From contig NZ_CP011047.1 of the NCBI RefSeq assembly GCF_000982825.1, positions 3,410,001 through 3,474,000 of the forward strand: DNA of 64,000 nucleotides, read 5' to 3'. Positions within the stretch are counted from its first letter, which is position 1, and each line of letters starts with the position of its first letter. Positions 33,676 to 43,566 of the stretch are shown here, piece after piece. The notes under the pieces are model-generated. The model had not been told where the DNA came from. It was given only the letters and a program-made list of their open reading frames with translations, and did not search any database. The translations under genes were made by a program, and so were the position numbers. The stretch is from Cronobacter sakazakii (lineage in GTDB: Bacteria; Pseudomonadota; Gammaproteobacteria; Enterobacterales; Enterobacteriaceae).

Positions 33676-35211
33676 TCACGCCTTCGCTTTCGGCATCTGC
33701 GACACCAGCGACAGGCTGACGTCCATGCCTTCCACCTGGAAATGCGGCACGGCGTACAACCTGACGCGGAAAAAGCCCGGGTTGTCTTCGATATCTTCCA
33801 CCACCACTTTCGCATCACGCAGCGGGTGTGACGCCTGCAGCTCGTCGCCCGGGTCAGTCATCTCCGTCACCAGACCGCGCACCCAGTTGTTCAGCTCCAG
33901 CTCCAGCAGACGGCGGTCTTTGGTCGTGCCGATGTTCTCGCGCTGAATCAGCTTCAGGTAGTGCGCGATGCGTGACAGCAGGAAGATATACGGCAGGCGC
34001 GCGTTGATGCGGCTGTTGGCCGTCGCGTCCGGCGTGTCGTACAGCGCCGGTTTCTGCGCCGAGTTCGCCGAGAAGAAGCAGGCGTAGTCGCGGTTTTTGT
34101 AGTAGGAGAGCGGGATAAAACCGAGGTTCGCGAACTCAAATTCACGCGTCTCCGGGATCATCACTTCCGACGGGATTTTCACCTGATTGCCGGTGCCGAG
34201 GTCATAGAGATGAATCGGCAGGTCCTGCACCGCACCGCCCGCCTGCGGGCCGCGGATCTGCACGCACCAGCCGTTATTAATGAAGCTCTTCACCATATTG
34301 GCCGCGAAGGCAAACGACGCGCTGGTCCACAGGTATTTTTCGTGGTCCGGCCCTTTCACCTCTTCCACATAGTTAAAGCTGCGCACCGGCACGGTGTCCG
34401 GGCCGTACGGCAGGCGGCCCAGCACGCGCGGCAGGGTCAGGCCGATATAGCGGGCATCGTCGGTGTCGCGGAAGGATTTCCACTTGATGTATTCGGCGCG
34501 GTCAAAGTAGTTGCCGATGTCCTTAATCGCCGCCACCTCTTCCATGGAATCTTTGAGGAAGAATTTCGGGCCGACGGCACCGATAAACGGCATGTGCGCC
34601 GCGGCGGAGACTTTAGAGATGTTACGCAGCAGCGCCATATCCTGCGCACTGGCGTCAAACTCATACGAGGAAATCACCGCGCCCACCGGCTCACCGCCGG
34701 GCGTGTCATATTCCGCCGTGTAGGTGTGCCAGTAGAGGCCGCTCTGGATGATTTCCGGCGCGTCCTCGAAGTCCTGGCGCAAATCCTCTTTGGCGATATC
34801 GAGAATTTCCGTGCGCACGTTCTGGCGGTAGTCGGTGCGGTTCACCAGATGCTTCAGGCCGCGCCACAGCGATTCCACCTGCTGAAACTCCGGATGGTGC
34901 ATGACCGTATCCAGCTGGCGGCTGATTTGCCGGTCCAGCTCAGCGATATGGTGGTCAAGCAGCGTTTTGTCGAGCTTTTCAACCTGCTGGCCGGACTGTT
35001 TCAGGCGCTCCAGGAAAACCCGGACCGCGGCGGTCACGCGCTCATCGGCAGAGGCGTCCGCCAGGCGCTGGCTGTCCTGCCAGGCGTCGATATCATCAAG
35101 CGCGTCGACCGGGTGAAGGTTAATTTTTTCAAACAGCGAGGCGTAAACGCCGCCGGTGGTTTCCGGTACCTGCGTGGCGCCGGCAGCAGTGGGGGTGTTC
35201 TGAACAGACAT
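33676..35211 (-). CDS. tssC: TssC (VipB), T6SS sheath large subunit
   Basis: 511 residues from MSVQNTPTAAGATQVPE (35211; AGAGA about 8 nt upstream); longer frames run into the tssB gap. With TssB it forms the contractile sheath. Conserved TssC segments include VESLWRGLKHLVNRTDYRQN, GAVGPKFFLKDSMEEVAAIK, RVLGRLPYGPDTVPVRSF and YACFFSANSAQKPALYD. It is in the usual B-C order. Confidence 0.97.
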   Translation of the reverse strand: MSVQNTPTAAGATQVPETTGGVYASLFEKINLHPVDALDDIDAWQDSQRLADASADERVTAAVRVFLERLKQSGQQVEKLDKTLLDHHIAELDRQISRQLDTVMHHPEFQQVESLWRGLKHLVNRTDYRQNVRTEILDIAKEDLRQDFEDAPEIIQSGLYWHTYTAEYDTPGGEPVGAVISSYEFDASAQDMALLRNISKVSAAAHMPFIGAVGPKFFLKDSMEEVAAIKDIGNYFDRAEYIKWKSFRDTDDARYIGLTLPRVLGRLPYGPDTVPVRSFNYVEEVKGPDHEKYLWTSASFAFAANMVKSFINNGWCVQIRGPQAGGAVQDLPIHLYDLGTGNQVKIPSEVMIPETREFEFANLGFIPLSYYKNRDYACFFSANSAQKPALYDTPDATANSRINARLPYIFLLSRIAHYLKLIQRENIGTTKDRRLLELELNNWVRGLVTEMTDPGDELQASHPLRDAKVVVEDIEDNPGFFRVRLYAVPHFQVEGMDVSLSLVSQMPKAKA

Positions 35212-35251
35212 CAGCATTTCTCTCGTTAATCCGTAATAAACCCGGTGCGCC

Positions 35252-35749
35252 TCAGGCGTGTTTCGGGGCCAGCGACGCCAGTTCCGCGCGTAAGCCATCG
35301 CTCAGCGCCGGATCCTTCAGGATGGTTTCCAGCTCCCTGCGGAAGGTGGCGTTATCAAGGAGATTGGATTTCAGGTCGCGCAGTAAATTGCGCATCGCGA
35401 GCATGGCTTTCAGCTGGGGAATTTGCCGCGCCACCTGCTCCGGCTCGAAATCTTTCATCTGGCGGAAGGTCAGGCGCACGTTTTCTTCGCGCCCGTCACC
35501 GGCCAGGGTATTTTCCACGGCGAGATTCAGCGCCGGTGAAAATTCCGAAAGCACGCTGTCGAAATTATTTTTGTTTATGTCGATTTTTTTGCGCTCAGAC
35601 AGCGGCCGGTGCTCCTGGCCGTGACTGAAATCGCCGGTGACCAGTAATTTCAGCGGCAGCTCAACTTTTTTCTGCGCGCCGCCGGTGTGCAGATTTAACT
35701 TCAGATTAATACGGGCTTTAGGAATTTCTTCCTGAAATGAACCAGACAT
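35252..35749 (-). CDS. tssB: TssB (VipA), T6SS sheath small subunit
   Basis: 165 residues from MSGSFQEEIPKARINLKLNL (35749), preceded by AAGGAA. The family motifs KVELPLKLLVTGDFSHGQEH, RKKIDINKNNFDSVL and VRLTFRQMKDFEPEQVARQI are all present. It is the first gene of the T6SS operon. Confidence 0.97.
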   Translation of the reverse strand: MSGSFQEEIPKARINLKLNLHTGGAQKKVELPLKLLVTGDFSHGQEHRPLSERKKIDINKNNFDSVLSEFSPALNLAVENTLAGDGREENVRLTFRQMKDFEPEQVARQIPQLKAMLAMRNLLRDLKSNLLDNATFRRELETILKDPALSDGLRAELASLAPKHA

Positions 35750-35868
35750 GACGTGTTCCTTCATTAAGGCAATTTGACGTTGACGGAAAGAACAGGGAGC
35801 GTCAGCGACAATCCCTGCCGCATTCTCTGCCGCATCCTTTACGGCAGATAAAATCAAACACTTTAAAT

Positions 35869-35896
35869 ATGTTACGCCCGAAGCCAGCGTATACAA
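35869..35896 (-). promoter_or_regulatory. candidate promoter of the T6SS operon
   Basis: On the minus strand TTGTAT (35896-35891) and TAACAT (35874-35869) are 16 bp apart, 120 nt before tssB. It is the best match by eye in the A+T-rich 35750-36290 interval, which otherwise shows no gene, RNA or clear operator. Confidence 0.3.
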
Positions 35897-36290
35897 GAGG
35901 CCCGATTCTTATATCTGTTACACTGCATTTCAAAAAACAATAAAGCTTACAGACAGCCTTTGATATAATACAAAACGACTCCTGCTTCGTGTATTTATAC
36001 ACAAATAAAGAAACCTGGAGGTGAAAATGACGTCCGGATCTGGACCACGAAGAAATAAACGGAAAAATCCGCACTGCGCAAAGGCGAATCCACCACAAAA
36101 ATTTCAGCCTCAAAAAAAACTCACCATAAAAATACATATCAGGGAATAACATTCATCCGCAGGCAATTCATCCCAAAAATACATTTGACGCACTAATAAT
36201 AATCAGGGCGCCAATCCTAAATTATCGATTAATAAATAACACTACTGCTCGTTTAAATGTCGGCGTTAATAGCACGACACGTGTTCCCTT

Positions 36291-36584
36291 TCACCACGTA
36301 TATTCGCTGACAAACGCTTTCTTTTTTGCTTTGTCATACAGACAAATCAGGCTAACCTTGTGTTTCATCTTGCCAGTGTTGCCTTTCATCATTAGCCCTG
36401 CCATACCCGTTTCATCCGGGAATAATACCGGTTTCGAAACTTGCACCTCGTCTATTCCGGCCGCGCTGACACAAGCCTTGTTCATCGCGGAGAACAGCGC
36501 CTGCCAGCTGTCATCGCTTGAGGCTAACGCAGGGAGACTGCACATCGCGCTCCCGAAAAACATCATCATCACGATTAATTTCAT
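36291..36584 (-). CDS. small secreted protein of unknown function
   Basis: 97 residues from MKLIVMMMFFGSAMCSLPAL (36584), a signal peptide with cleavage likely after ALA, then a 75-residue mature part with two Cys (KACVSAA and SLICLYD) that could form a disulfide. GGAG precedes the ATG; the longer open frame extends into the divergent ATPase gene. No family is recognised. It lies between the T6SS and betT and is transcribed towards the T6SS. Confidence 0.7.
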   Translation of the reverse strand: MKLIVMMMFFGSAMCSLPALASSDDSWQALFSAMNKACVSAAGIDEVQVSKPVLFPDETGMAGLMMKGNTGKMKHKVSLICLYDKAKKKAFVSEYTW

Positions 36585-36672
36585 CACTTTACTCCGCATA
36601 AAAGTTCGCGCGAGGCGCGTCCCAGAAAGCATAGCGTGCGAACAGACTTCTGACCGCAAAGAGGCCGTTATT

Positions 36673-37233
36673 ATGATTTCAACAACCCGTAAAATCGTCA
36701 TCACCGGCGGGCCCGGCGCAGGCAAAAGTACGCTACTGGCGAGCCTTGCCCGCGCGGGATTGAACACGTCGCCAGAAACCGGCAGAGCAATTATTCAGGA
36801 ACAGGTAAGCGCGGGCGGCGTTGCGCTGCCGTGGCTCGACAGAGAAGCATTCGCGGCGATGATGCTCAACCGGGAAAAGCAGGCATGGTATGCAGCCGAC
36901 GCGATGAATGATGTGGTGTTCTTCGACCGGGGCATTCCGGATATCATTGGTTACCTGAATCTGTGTGAGTTGCCTGTACCACAAACGCTTCACGACGCCG
37001 CACTTCGATTGCGCTACGACGCCACCGTTTTCATCGCGCCGCCCTGGAAAGCTATCTTCACGCAGGACGCCGAACGCAGGCAAACATTTGAAGAAGCGGT
37101 ACGCACCTGGGAAGCAATGAAGCAAGTCTACACGCGCTACGGCTATGAACTGGCTGAAATTCCTTTCGCCACGCCGCAGGCACGAGCCGACTGGATACGG
37201 GCACAAAGCGCGTTAATCCCGCCATGCCAGTGA
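36673..37233 (+). CDS. AAA_28-type predicted ATPase
   Basis: 186 residues from MISTTRKIVITGGPGAGKST, with a perfect Walker A (GGPGAGKST, residues 12-20), an arginine-containing segment FFDRGIPDIIGYLN typical of small nucleotide or metabolite kinases, and FIAPPWKAIFTQDAERRQTF with a lid-like C-terminal helix. Relatives are annotated as predicted ATPase/AAA_28 without a known substrate. The start is chosen at the Walker motif; the frame is open upstream through the divergent small gene. Cytoplasmic; role unknown. Confidence 0.8.
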   Translation: MISTTRKIVITGGPGAGKSTLLASLARAGLNTSPETGRAIIQEQVSAGGVALPWLDREAFAAMMLNREKQAWYAADAMNDVVFFDRGIPDIIGYLNLCELPVPQTLHDAALRLRYDATVFIAPPWKAIFTQDAERRQTFEEAVRTWEAMKQVYTRYGYELAEIPFATPQARADWIRAQSALIPPCQ

Positions 37234-37294
37234 TCAACACAAACTGTCCTGATGGCCTGGCCTGTTTCTCATTCCGCCTCTCCCGTGCCGGGAT

Positions 37295-37318
37295 CAAAAA
37301 AGGCCACTGGCGTGGCCT
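37295..37318 (-). terminator. betT terminator
   Basis: On the minus strand AGGCCAC/GTGGCCT (7 bp), 4-nt loop, then T6, just after the betT stop. Confidence 0.85.
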
Positions 37319-37326
37319 CACTCGTT

Positions 37327-39357
37327 TTACACTTCCGGGAACACCAGGTTATTGCCCGGCGCTTCGCGATGAAGATGAATAAAGTTCAGGTGACGCTCGT
37401 ACTGGTCGAGAATATCGATGATCACCTGCTCTTTGTTGTAATCCATCAGGTCATTGCCCTGGCTGCCCTCCAGCAGGAAGGTTTCCAGACGGAAATAGTG
37501 CGATTTCCCGCGGCGGGCGCGGTAGGTAAAGCCCGGCACTGAATACTGCTGCGGCCACACCTGATAAATAAAATCCTGCTCCTCACCAAGATGCACGCGC
37601 AGATCCAGATACCCCAGCGGCGTCTCGTCGTCCGGCGCCACTTTTCTCAGCGTCACGCGGCCACCGCGCAGCTCCAGCTCTTTCGCCACGTCTTCCATTG
37701 CCGGGTAAATCACGGTTTCCATCATCTGCTGGGTATAGCGCGTCCCCGGATAGTTCATCAGCCGTGACAGGCGTTTTTTCCAGCTCAGACGATCATTGCC
37801 CGATGGAATATACGGCGCCGTATCGCGGCTGGCGCTGACGCGACGGTGATCTTCCACCTTCAGCGATTTATAGAGGCCTGCCATGATGAAGAAAATGACG
37901 AAGCTGAACGGCAGGCCCATGATAACCGTCGTGTTTTGCAGCGCCGAGATGCCGTTGGTCATCAGCATCCCCATCGTCAGCACGCCGATGGCGACCGACC
38001 AGAAAATACGCAGCCAGTTCGAGGCGTCGCTATTAATGTCTTTCAGCTTCGAGGTGAAGTTCGCGAGCACCAGCGAGCCGGAATCGGCGGACGTCACATA
38101 AAACAGCATGCCGGTGATGGTCGCAACCGACGCGCTCAGTTTAAACGCCGGATACTCCGCCAGCAGACTGTAGAAGCCGCGTTCGGCGTGAGCGATAACC
38201 TCCTGCGCAAAGCCTGCGTCGCCGTGAATGATCTCATACAGCGCCGCATTGCCGAACACTGAGAGCCACAGCAGCGTAAAGGTAAACGGGATAATAAGCG
38301 TGCCGAGCACGAACTGACGAATGGTGCGCCCGCGCGAAATGCGCGCCAGGAACAGCCCGACAAACGGCGACCACGCCACCCACCAGGCCCAAAAGAAGAG
38401 CGTCCAGCTGTTCATCCACTGGCGCGGCATATCAAAGGCGAAGGTATTGAGCGTCATCCCCATAAAACGGTTGATGTAATCGCCAATATTGAGCACCAGC
38501 GCGTTCAGCAGGAAATCCGTTTTACCCATAAACAGCACAAACAGGATAAGCCCCAGCGCCAGAATAACGTTCAGCTCCGAAAGAAAACGGATGCCTTTAT
38601 CGACGCCCGATGTCACCGAAATGGTGGCGATAATCACCGACAGCACAATCAGCGCCATCTGCGCTGTCAGCCCTTCCGGGATATCGAACAGCACTTTCAG
38701 GCCGTAGTTAAGCTGCACCACGCCGATGCCAAGCGTCGTCGCGATGCCAAAAATGGTGCCGATCACCGCCGCGATATCAACGGTGTGGCCGATAGGTCCG
38801 TTAATGCGTTTACCGAAAATCGGGTACAGCGCGGAGCGAATGGTCAGCGGCAGGTTATAGCGATAGCTGAAGTAGCCAAGCGCAATACCCATCAGCGCGT
38901 ACATTGACCAGCCCGTCAGACCATAGTGAAACAGCGTCCAGACCATCGCCTGACGCGCGGCTTCGATGGTTTCCCCTGCCCCTGTCGGCGGCTGCATATA
39001 CTGCGTGACCGGCTCAGCCACGGAGAAAAACATCAGATCGATACCGATGCCTGCGGCAAACAGCATCGCCGACCAGCTCAGCAGGCTGAATTCGGGTTTT
39101 GACTGCTCAGGCCCGAGTTTAATATCGCCATAGCGCGAACAGGCCATGAAAATAACGAAAACGATGTAGAGCGTGGCGGCTAGCATGTAATACCAGCCAA
39201 ACGTCGCCGAGACCCAGTTGACCGCCGTCTGGATCCAGGCCGCAGACAGCTCACTGAAGAAGATAGTGACCAGTGAAAAAGTCAGAATCAGCGCGGCTGA
39301 GGTGTAAAACACCACGGGGTTAATTCTGTTTTTTTCACTGGCAGGTGGATTAGTCAT
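37327..39357 (-). CDS. betT: high-affinity choline transporter BetT (BCCT family)
   Basis: 676 residues, the length of E. coli BetT. It takes up choline with the proton gradient under osmotic stress, feeding BetA/BetB. Twelve membrane segments are visible. The BCCT signature region is WTLFFWAWWVAWSPFVGLF, with GLTGWSMYALMGIALGYFSY earlier. A long hydrophilic C-terminal tail (about residues 505-676) fits the osmosensing tail of BetT. It is divergent from betIBA with a shared control region. Confidence 0.97.
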   Translation of the reverse strand: MTNPPASEKNRINPVVFYTSAALILTFSLVTIFFSELSAAWIQTAVNWVSATFGWYYMLAATLYIVFVIFMACSRYGDIKLGPEQSKPEFSLLSWSAMLFAAGIGIDLMFFSVAEPVTQYMQPPTGAGETIEAARQAMVWTLFHYGLTGWSMYALMGIALGYFSYRYNLPLTIRSALYPIFGKRINGPIGHTVDIAAVIGTIFGIATTLGIGVVQLNYGLKVLFDIPEGLTAQMALIVLSVIIATISVTSGVDKGIRFLSELNVILALGLILFVLFMGKTDFLLNALVLNIGDYINRFMGMTLNTFAFDMPRQWMNSWTLFFWAWWVAWSPFVGLFLARISRGRTIRQFVLGTLIIPFTFTLLWLSVFGNAALYEIIHGDAGFAQEVIAHAERGFYSLLAEYPAFKLSASVATITGMLFYVTSADSGSLVLANFTSKLKDINSDASNWLRIFWSVAIGVLTMGMLMTNGISALQNTTVIMGLPFSFVIFFIMAGLYKSLKVEDHRRVSASRDTAPYIPSGNDRLSWKKRLSRLMNYPGTRYTQQMMETVIYPAMEDVAKELELRGGRVTLRKVAPDDETPLGYLDLRVHLGEEQDFIYQVWPQQYSVPGFTYRARRGKSHYFRLETFLLEGSQGNDLMDYNKEQVIIDILDQYERHLNFIHLHREAPGNNLVFPEV

Positions 39358-39544
39358 CGGTTACCTCTGGTTAATATCCTGTCAAAAATGAAAGCGTTAG
39401 CGTGTTTATTGTTCTCCGCCCCTAAGGCGCGTCTCTTCTCTCCTTTCCAATAATTCATGACGGTGATTAATCGCCTTTTAGCGTAGCGTACCGTTTCGCT
39501 TTTGCGACAAAACAATCACAGCATCTTAACAATTTCTTTTTTAT

Positions 39545-39558
39545 ATTGAACGTCCAAT
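39545..39558. promoter_or_regulatory. BetI operator
   Basis: ATTGAACGTCCAAT, an imperfect palindrome around AACGTC between the divergent betT and betI genes, matching the remembered E. coli BetI site. Choline relieves BetI repression. The rest of the 252-bp intergenic region (39358-39609) is A+T-rich promoter DNA. Confidence 0.75.
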
Positions 39559-39609
39559 AAAAAAAAGTTCTAATAGATATTAACAACGTGGTGAAGCGGA
39601 GTCCGGGTC

Positions 39610-40218
39610 ATGCCCAAAGTAGGAATGCAGCCGATACGGCGCAGGCAGTTAATTGATGCAACGTTAAGCACCATTAATGATGTTGGGATCAACGACGCCA
39701 CTATCGCGCAGATCGCGCGCCGGGCGGGCGTGTCAGCGGGCATTATCAGCCACTACTTTAAGGACAAAAACGGCCTGCTCGAAGCGACCATGCGCGACAT
39801 TACTCGCCAGCTTCGCGATGCCGTCGCCGCCCGCCTGAGGCCGCTGGCGCAGGCCAGTACTGAGGCGCGCCTGCTGGCGATCGTCGAAGGCAACTTTGAT
39901 GACACCCAGGTGCACAGTGCGGCGATGAAAGCCTGGCTCGATTTCTGGGCCAGCAGTATGCATCAGCCGCAGCTCGGGCGGCTTGAGCGCGTCAGTAGCC
40001 GCCGCCTGTTTTCGACGCTCGCCGCCGAGTTTCGCCGCGAGCTGCCGCGCGAACAGGCGCGGCTGGCGGCGCATGGGCTGGCCTCGCTTATCGACGGCCT
40101 GTGGCTGCGCGCGGCGTTGAGCGGCCAACCGTTTAATCTGGAGACTGCCCGCACGCTCACCACCCGATTCATCCGCCAGCAACTGGCTGGCGCAGCACCC
40201 CATGAGAAGGAGGAATGA
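39610..40218 (+). CDS. betI: BetI, choline-responsive TetR-family repressor
   Basis: 202 residues. The N-terminal TetR helix-turn-helix spans INDATIAQIARRAGVSAGII with SHYFKDKNGLLEATMRDI, which is diagnostic of BetI. The C-terminal ligand domain includes AMKAWLDFWASSMHQPQLGR. It ends in TGA overlapping the betB ATG. It represses both betT and betIBA. Confidence 0.97.
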   Translation: MPKVGMQPIRRRQLIDATLSTINDVGINDATIAQIARRAGVSAGIISHYFKDKNGLLEATMRDITRQLRDAVAARLRPLAQASTEARLLAIVEGNFDDTQVHSAAMKAWLDFWASSMHQPQLGRLERVSSRRLFSTLAAEFRRELPREQARLAAHGLASLIDGLWLRAALSGQPFNLETARTLTTRFIRQQLAGAAPHEKEE

Positions 40219-41690
40219 TGTCCCGATTCGCAGAACAGCCGCTTTATATTGACGGCAAATATGTACCCTCCGCCACGGGTAACACTTTCCAGACCATCAA
40301 CCCGGCAAACGGCGAAGTCCTCGCCGAGGTGCATGAAGCAGGCAAGGCCGATGTCGATAGTGCCGTGGAAGCGGCCCGCAAAGGCCAGAAAATCTGGGCG
40401 GCCATGACCGCGATGGAGCGCTCGCGCATCCTGCGTCGTGCGGTCGATATCCTGCGCGAGCGCAACGATGAACTGGCCGCGCTGGAAACGCTCGATACCG
40501 GTAAACCACTGAGCGAAACCCAGGCGGTCGATATCGTCACCGGCGCCGACGTGCTGGAGTACTACGCCGGGCTTATCCCCTCGCTTGAAGGGCAGCAGAT
40601 CCCGCTGCGCGACACCGCTTTCGTTTACACGCGTCGCGAGCCGCTTGGCGTGGTGGCGGGCATCGGCGCGTGGAACTACCCGATCCAGATTGCGCTGTGG
40701 AAATCCGCTCCGGCGCTTGCCGCCGGCAACGCCATGATTTTTAAGCCAAGCGAAGTGACGCCGCTTACCGCGCTTAAGCTTGCAGAAATTTACACCGAAG
40801 CGGGCGTGCCGGACGGCGTCTTTAACGTGCTTAACGGCAGCGGTGCCGTCACCGGACAACTGCTGACCGAACATCCGGGCATCGATAAAGTCTCGTTCAC
40901 CGGCGGCGTCGCCAGCGGCAAAAAAGTCATGGCGAACGCGGCGGGATCGACGCTGAAAGAGGTGACGATGGAGCTGGGTGGTAAATCCCCGCTCATCATT
41001 TTTGACGATGCGGATCTCGATCTCGCCGCCGACATCGCCATGATGGCCAACTTCTACAGCTCGGGCCAGGTCTGCACCAACGGCACGCGCGTGTTTATCC
41101 CGGCGAAATGGCAGGCGGCCTTTGAAGAGAAAATCGCCGCGCGCGTGGCGCGTATTAAAGCGGGCGACGTGAACGATCCCGCCACGAACTTCGGCCCGCT
41201 GGTGAGCTTCGCGCACCGCGATAACGTCATGCGCTACATCGACACGGGCATCCGTGAAGGCGCGCGCGTCCTGTGCGGCGGTAAACGTCTGACCGGCGAC
41301 GGGTTCGATAACGGTGCCTGGGTTGAGCCCACCGTCTTTACCGACTGCCGCGATGACATGACCATCGTGCGCGAAGAGATCTTCGGGCCGGTGATGTCGA
41401 TTCTGACTTACGAGCGCGAAGATGAAGTCATACAGCGCGCCAACGCCACCGATTACGGCCTCGCCGCAGGCGTCGTCACGCAGGATCTCAACCGCGCGCA
41501 CCGCGTGATTCACCAGATTGAAGCCGGGATTTGCTGGATCAACACCTGGGGCGAATCCGCAGCCGAGATGCCGGTCGGCGGCTACAAACACTCCGGCATT
41601 GGCCGTGAAAACGGGCTGATGACCCTGCAAAACTACACGCAGGTGAAATCCGTGCAGGTCGAGATGACCCGCTTTCAGTCCGTATTTTGA
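40218..41690 (+). CDS. betB: betaine aldehyde dehydrogenase BetB
   Basis: 490 residues from MSRFAEQPLYIDGKYVPSAT (40218), equal to E. coli BetB; an ATG at 40215 gives one extra Met. Oxidises betaine aldehyde to glycine betaine with NAD(P)+. Aldehyde dehydrogenase motifs: GIGAWNYPIQIALWK, VTMELGGKSPLIIFDDADLD (catalytic Glu) and FYSSGQVCTNGTRVFIP (catalytic Cys). AGGAGGA precedes, and the gene overlaps betI. Confidence 0.97.
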   Translation: MSRFAEQPLYIDGKYVPSATGNTFQTINPANGEVLAEVHEAGKADVDSAVEAARKGQKIWAAMTAMERSRILRRAVDILRERNDELAALETLDTGKPLSETQAVDIVTGADVLEYYAGLIPSLEGQQIPLRDTAFVYTRREPLGVVAGIGAWNYPIQIALWKSAPALAAGNAMIFKPSEVTPLTALKLAEIYTEAGVPDGVFNVLNGSGAVTGQLLTEHPGIDKVSFTGGVASGKKVMANAAGSTLKEVTMELGGKSPLIIFDDADLDLAADIAMMANFYSSGQVCTNGTRVFIPAKWQAAFEEKIAARVARIKAGDVNDPATNFGPLVSFAHRDNVMRYIDTGIREGARVLCGGKRLTGDGFDNGAWVEPTVFTDCRDDMTIVREEIFGPVMSILTYEREDEVIQRANATDYGLAAGVVTQDLNRAHRVIHQIEAGICWINTWGESAAEMPVGGYKHSGIGRENGLMTLQNYTQVKSVQVEMTRFQSVF

Positions 41691-41717
41691 TCCACCTTTT
41701 AACCTGAGGAACGACTA

Positions 41718-43397
41718 ATGGAATTTGATTACATCATTATCGGAGCCGGATCCGCAGGGAATGTTTTGGCAACAAGACTGACCGAAGACAGCGATGTCAC
41801 TGTATTACTGCTGGAGGCGGGTGGTCCTGACTATCGTTTTGATTTCCGCACCCAGATGCCGGCGGCGCTGGCATACCCGTTACAGGGCAAACGCTATAAC
41901 TGGGCTTATGAAACCGAGCCTGAGCCGTACATGAATAATCGCCGCATGGAGTGCGGGCGCGGCAAGGGCCTCGGTGGCTCGTCGCTGATTAACGGCATGT
42001 GTTATATCCGCGGCAACGCGATGGATCTCGACAACTGGGCGCAGCAGCCCGGCCTAGAGCGCTGGACCTATCTCGACTGCCTGCCCTATTACCGTAAATC
42101 GGAAACGCGCGATATCGGCGCGAACGACTACCACGGCGGCGACGGCCCGGTCAGCATCACCACCTGCAAGCCAGGCAACAACCCGCTGTTCGCAGCGATG
42201 ATAGAAGCAGGCGTGCAGGCGGGTTATCCGCGTACCGACGATCTGAACGGCTATCAGCAGGAAGGCTTCGGCCCGATGGATCGCTTCGTCACGCCGAAGG
42301 GCCGCCGCTCCAGCACCGCGCGCGGCTATCTGGATACCGCGAAACAGCGCCCGAACCTGAAAATCATCACCCATGCCACAACCGACCGCATTCTTTTTGA
42401 GAACAAACGCGCGGTGGGTGTGGCGTATCTTCACGGTGCCAGCAACACGCCGCAGGAGGTTCATGCGCGCCGTGAAGTGCTGCTCTGCGCGGGTGCTATC
42501 GCCTCGCCGCAGATCCTCCAGCGTTCCGGCGTCGGTAATGCGGAACTGCTGAAAGAATTTGATATTCCGGTGGTGCATGATCTGCCAGGTGTCGGCGAAA
42601 ATCTGCAGGATCACCTGGAGATGTATCTGCAGTACGAATGTAAAGAGCCGGTTTCGCTCTACCCGGCGCTCAAATGGTGGAACCAGCCGAAAATCGGCGC
42701 CGAGTGGCTGTTTAACGGCACCGGCATTGGTGCCAGCAACCACTTTGAAGGCGGCGGGTTTATCCGCAGCCGCGAAGAGTTCGCCTGGCCGAACATTCAG
42801 TACCACTTCCTGCCAGTGGCGATTAACTACAACGGCTCGAACGCCGTCGAAGCGCACGGATTCCAGTGTCACGTCGGCTCTATGCGCTCGCCGAGCCGCG
42901 GCCACGTGCGCATTAAATCGCGCGACCCGCGCCAACATCCGGCGATCCTGTTTAACTACATGTCGCACGAGCAGGACTGGCAGGAGTTCCGCGACGCCAT
43001 TCGCATCACGCGCCAGATAATCAACCAGCCCGCACTGGATAAATTCCGCGGCCGTGAAATCAGCCCGGGCATCGACTGCCAGACTGACGAACAGCTTGAC
43101 GAATTTGTCCGTAACCACGCAGAGACCGCCTATCACCCGTGCGGCACCTGCAAAATGGGCAGCGATGAGATGGCCGTTGTGGATGGCGAGGGCCGCGTGC
43201 ACGGGCTGGAAGGCCTGCGCGTGGTGGATGCGTCCATCATGCCGCTGATTATCACCGGCAACCTGAACGCGACCACCATCATGATCGGCGAGAAAATCGC
43301 GGATAACATCCGTGGCCGCACGCCGCTGCCGCGCAGCACCGCCCGCTATTTTGTGGCGGGCGACCGCCCGGTGCGCGGCGAACCCCTGCGTCCATAA
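41718..43397 (+). CDS. betA: choline dehydrogenase BetA
   Basis: 559-residue FAD-dependent GMC oxidoreductase that oxidises choline to betaine aldehyde. The FAD-binding Rossmann motif FDYIIIGAGSAGNVLATRL is at the N-terminus, the GMC signature GRGKGLGGSSLINGMCYIRG near residue 80, and the C-terminal catalytic region has HPCGTCKMGSDEMAVVD and ITGNLNATTIMIGEK. It is the last gene of the operon, with a terminator at 43408. Confidence 0.97.
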   Translation: MEFDYIIIGAGSAGNVLATRLTEDSDVTVLLLEAGGPDYRFDFRTQMPAALAYPLQGKRYNWAYETEPEPYMNNRRMECGRGKGLGGSSLINGMCYIRGNAMDLDNWAQQPGLERWTYLDCLPYYRKSETRDIGANDYHGGDGPVSITTCKPGNNPLFAAMIEAGVQAGYPRTDDLNGYQQEGFGPMDRFVTPKGRRSSTARGYLDTAKQRPNLKIITHATTDRILFENKRAVGVAYLHGASNTPQEVHARREVLLCAGAIASPQILQRSGVGNAELLKEFDIPVVHDLPGVGENLQDHLEMYLQYECKEPVSLYPALKWWNQPKIGAEWLFNGTGIGASNHFEGGGFIRSREEFAWPNIQYHFLPVAINYNGSNAVEAHGFQCHVGSMRSPSRGHVRIKSRDPRQHPAILFNYMSHEQDWQEFRDAIRITRQIINQPALDKFRGREISPGIDCQTDEQLDEFVRNHAETAYHPCGTCKMGSDEMAVVDGEGRVHGLEGLRVVDASIMPLIITGNLNATTIMIGEKIADNIRGRTPLPRSTARYFVAGDRPVRGEPLRP

Positions 43398-43407
43398 CCC
43401 TTCCCTT

Positions 43408-43437
43408 GCCGGTAAGCTCGCCGCTTACCGGCTTTTC
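43408..43437 (+). terminator. betIBA terminator
   Basis: Perfect 10-bp stem (43408-43417 with 43423-43432), 5-nt loop, TTTT, 10 nt after the betA stop. Confidence 0.88.
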
Positions 43438-43566
43438 GCCCGCCAGCGCGGCGGCAAACGCCATCTCGTGTATATAACCTCGCCCCGGCGTGATCGCACA
43501 TCTTGTTTTGGCGCGGGCCTTTATCTTGTCACGTTTCTGCTAACGCGGTTCTTCAGGCGCAGGCCG

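Noticed and set aside
8604..36290. Integrative element bounded by a repeated tRNA-Val 3' end
   Set aside because: No second copy of the tRNA end and no integrase gene were found up to 36.3 kb.
39963..41630. 555-codon open frame antisense to betB and betI
   Set aside because: GC-rich shadow of a strongly conserved gene; composition is Arg/His/Gly-rich and has no recognisable domain.
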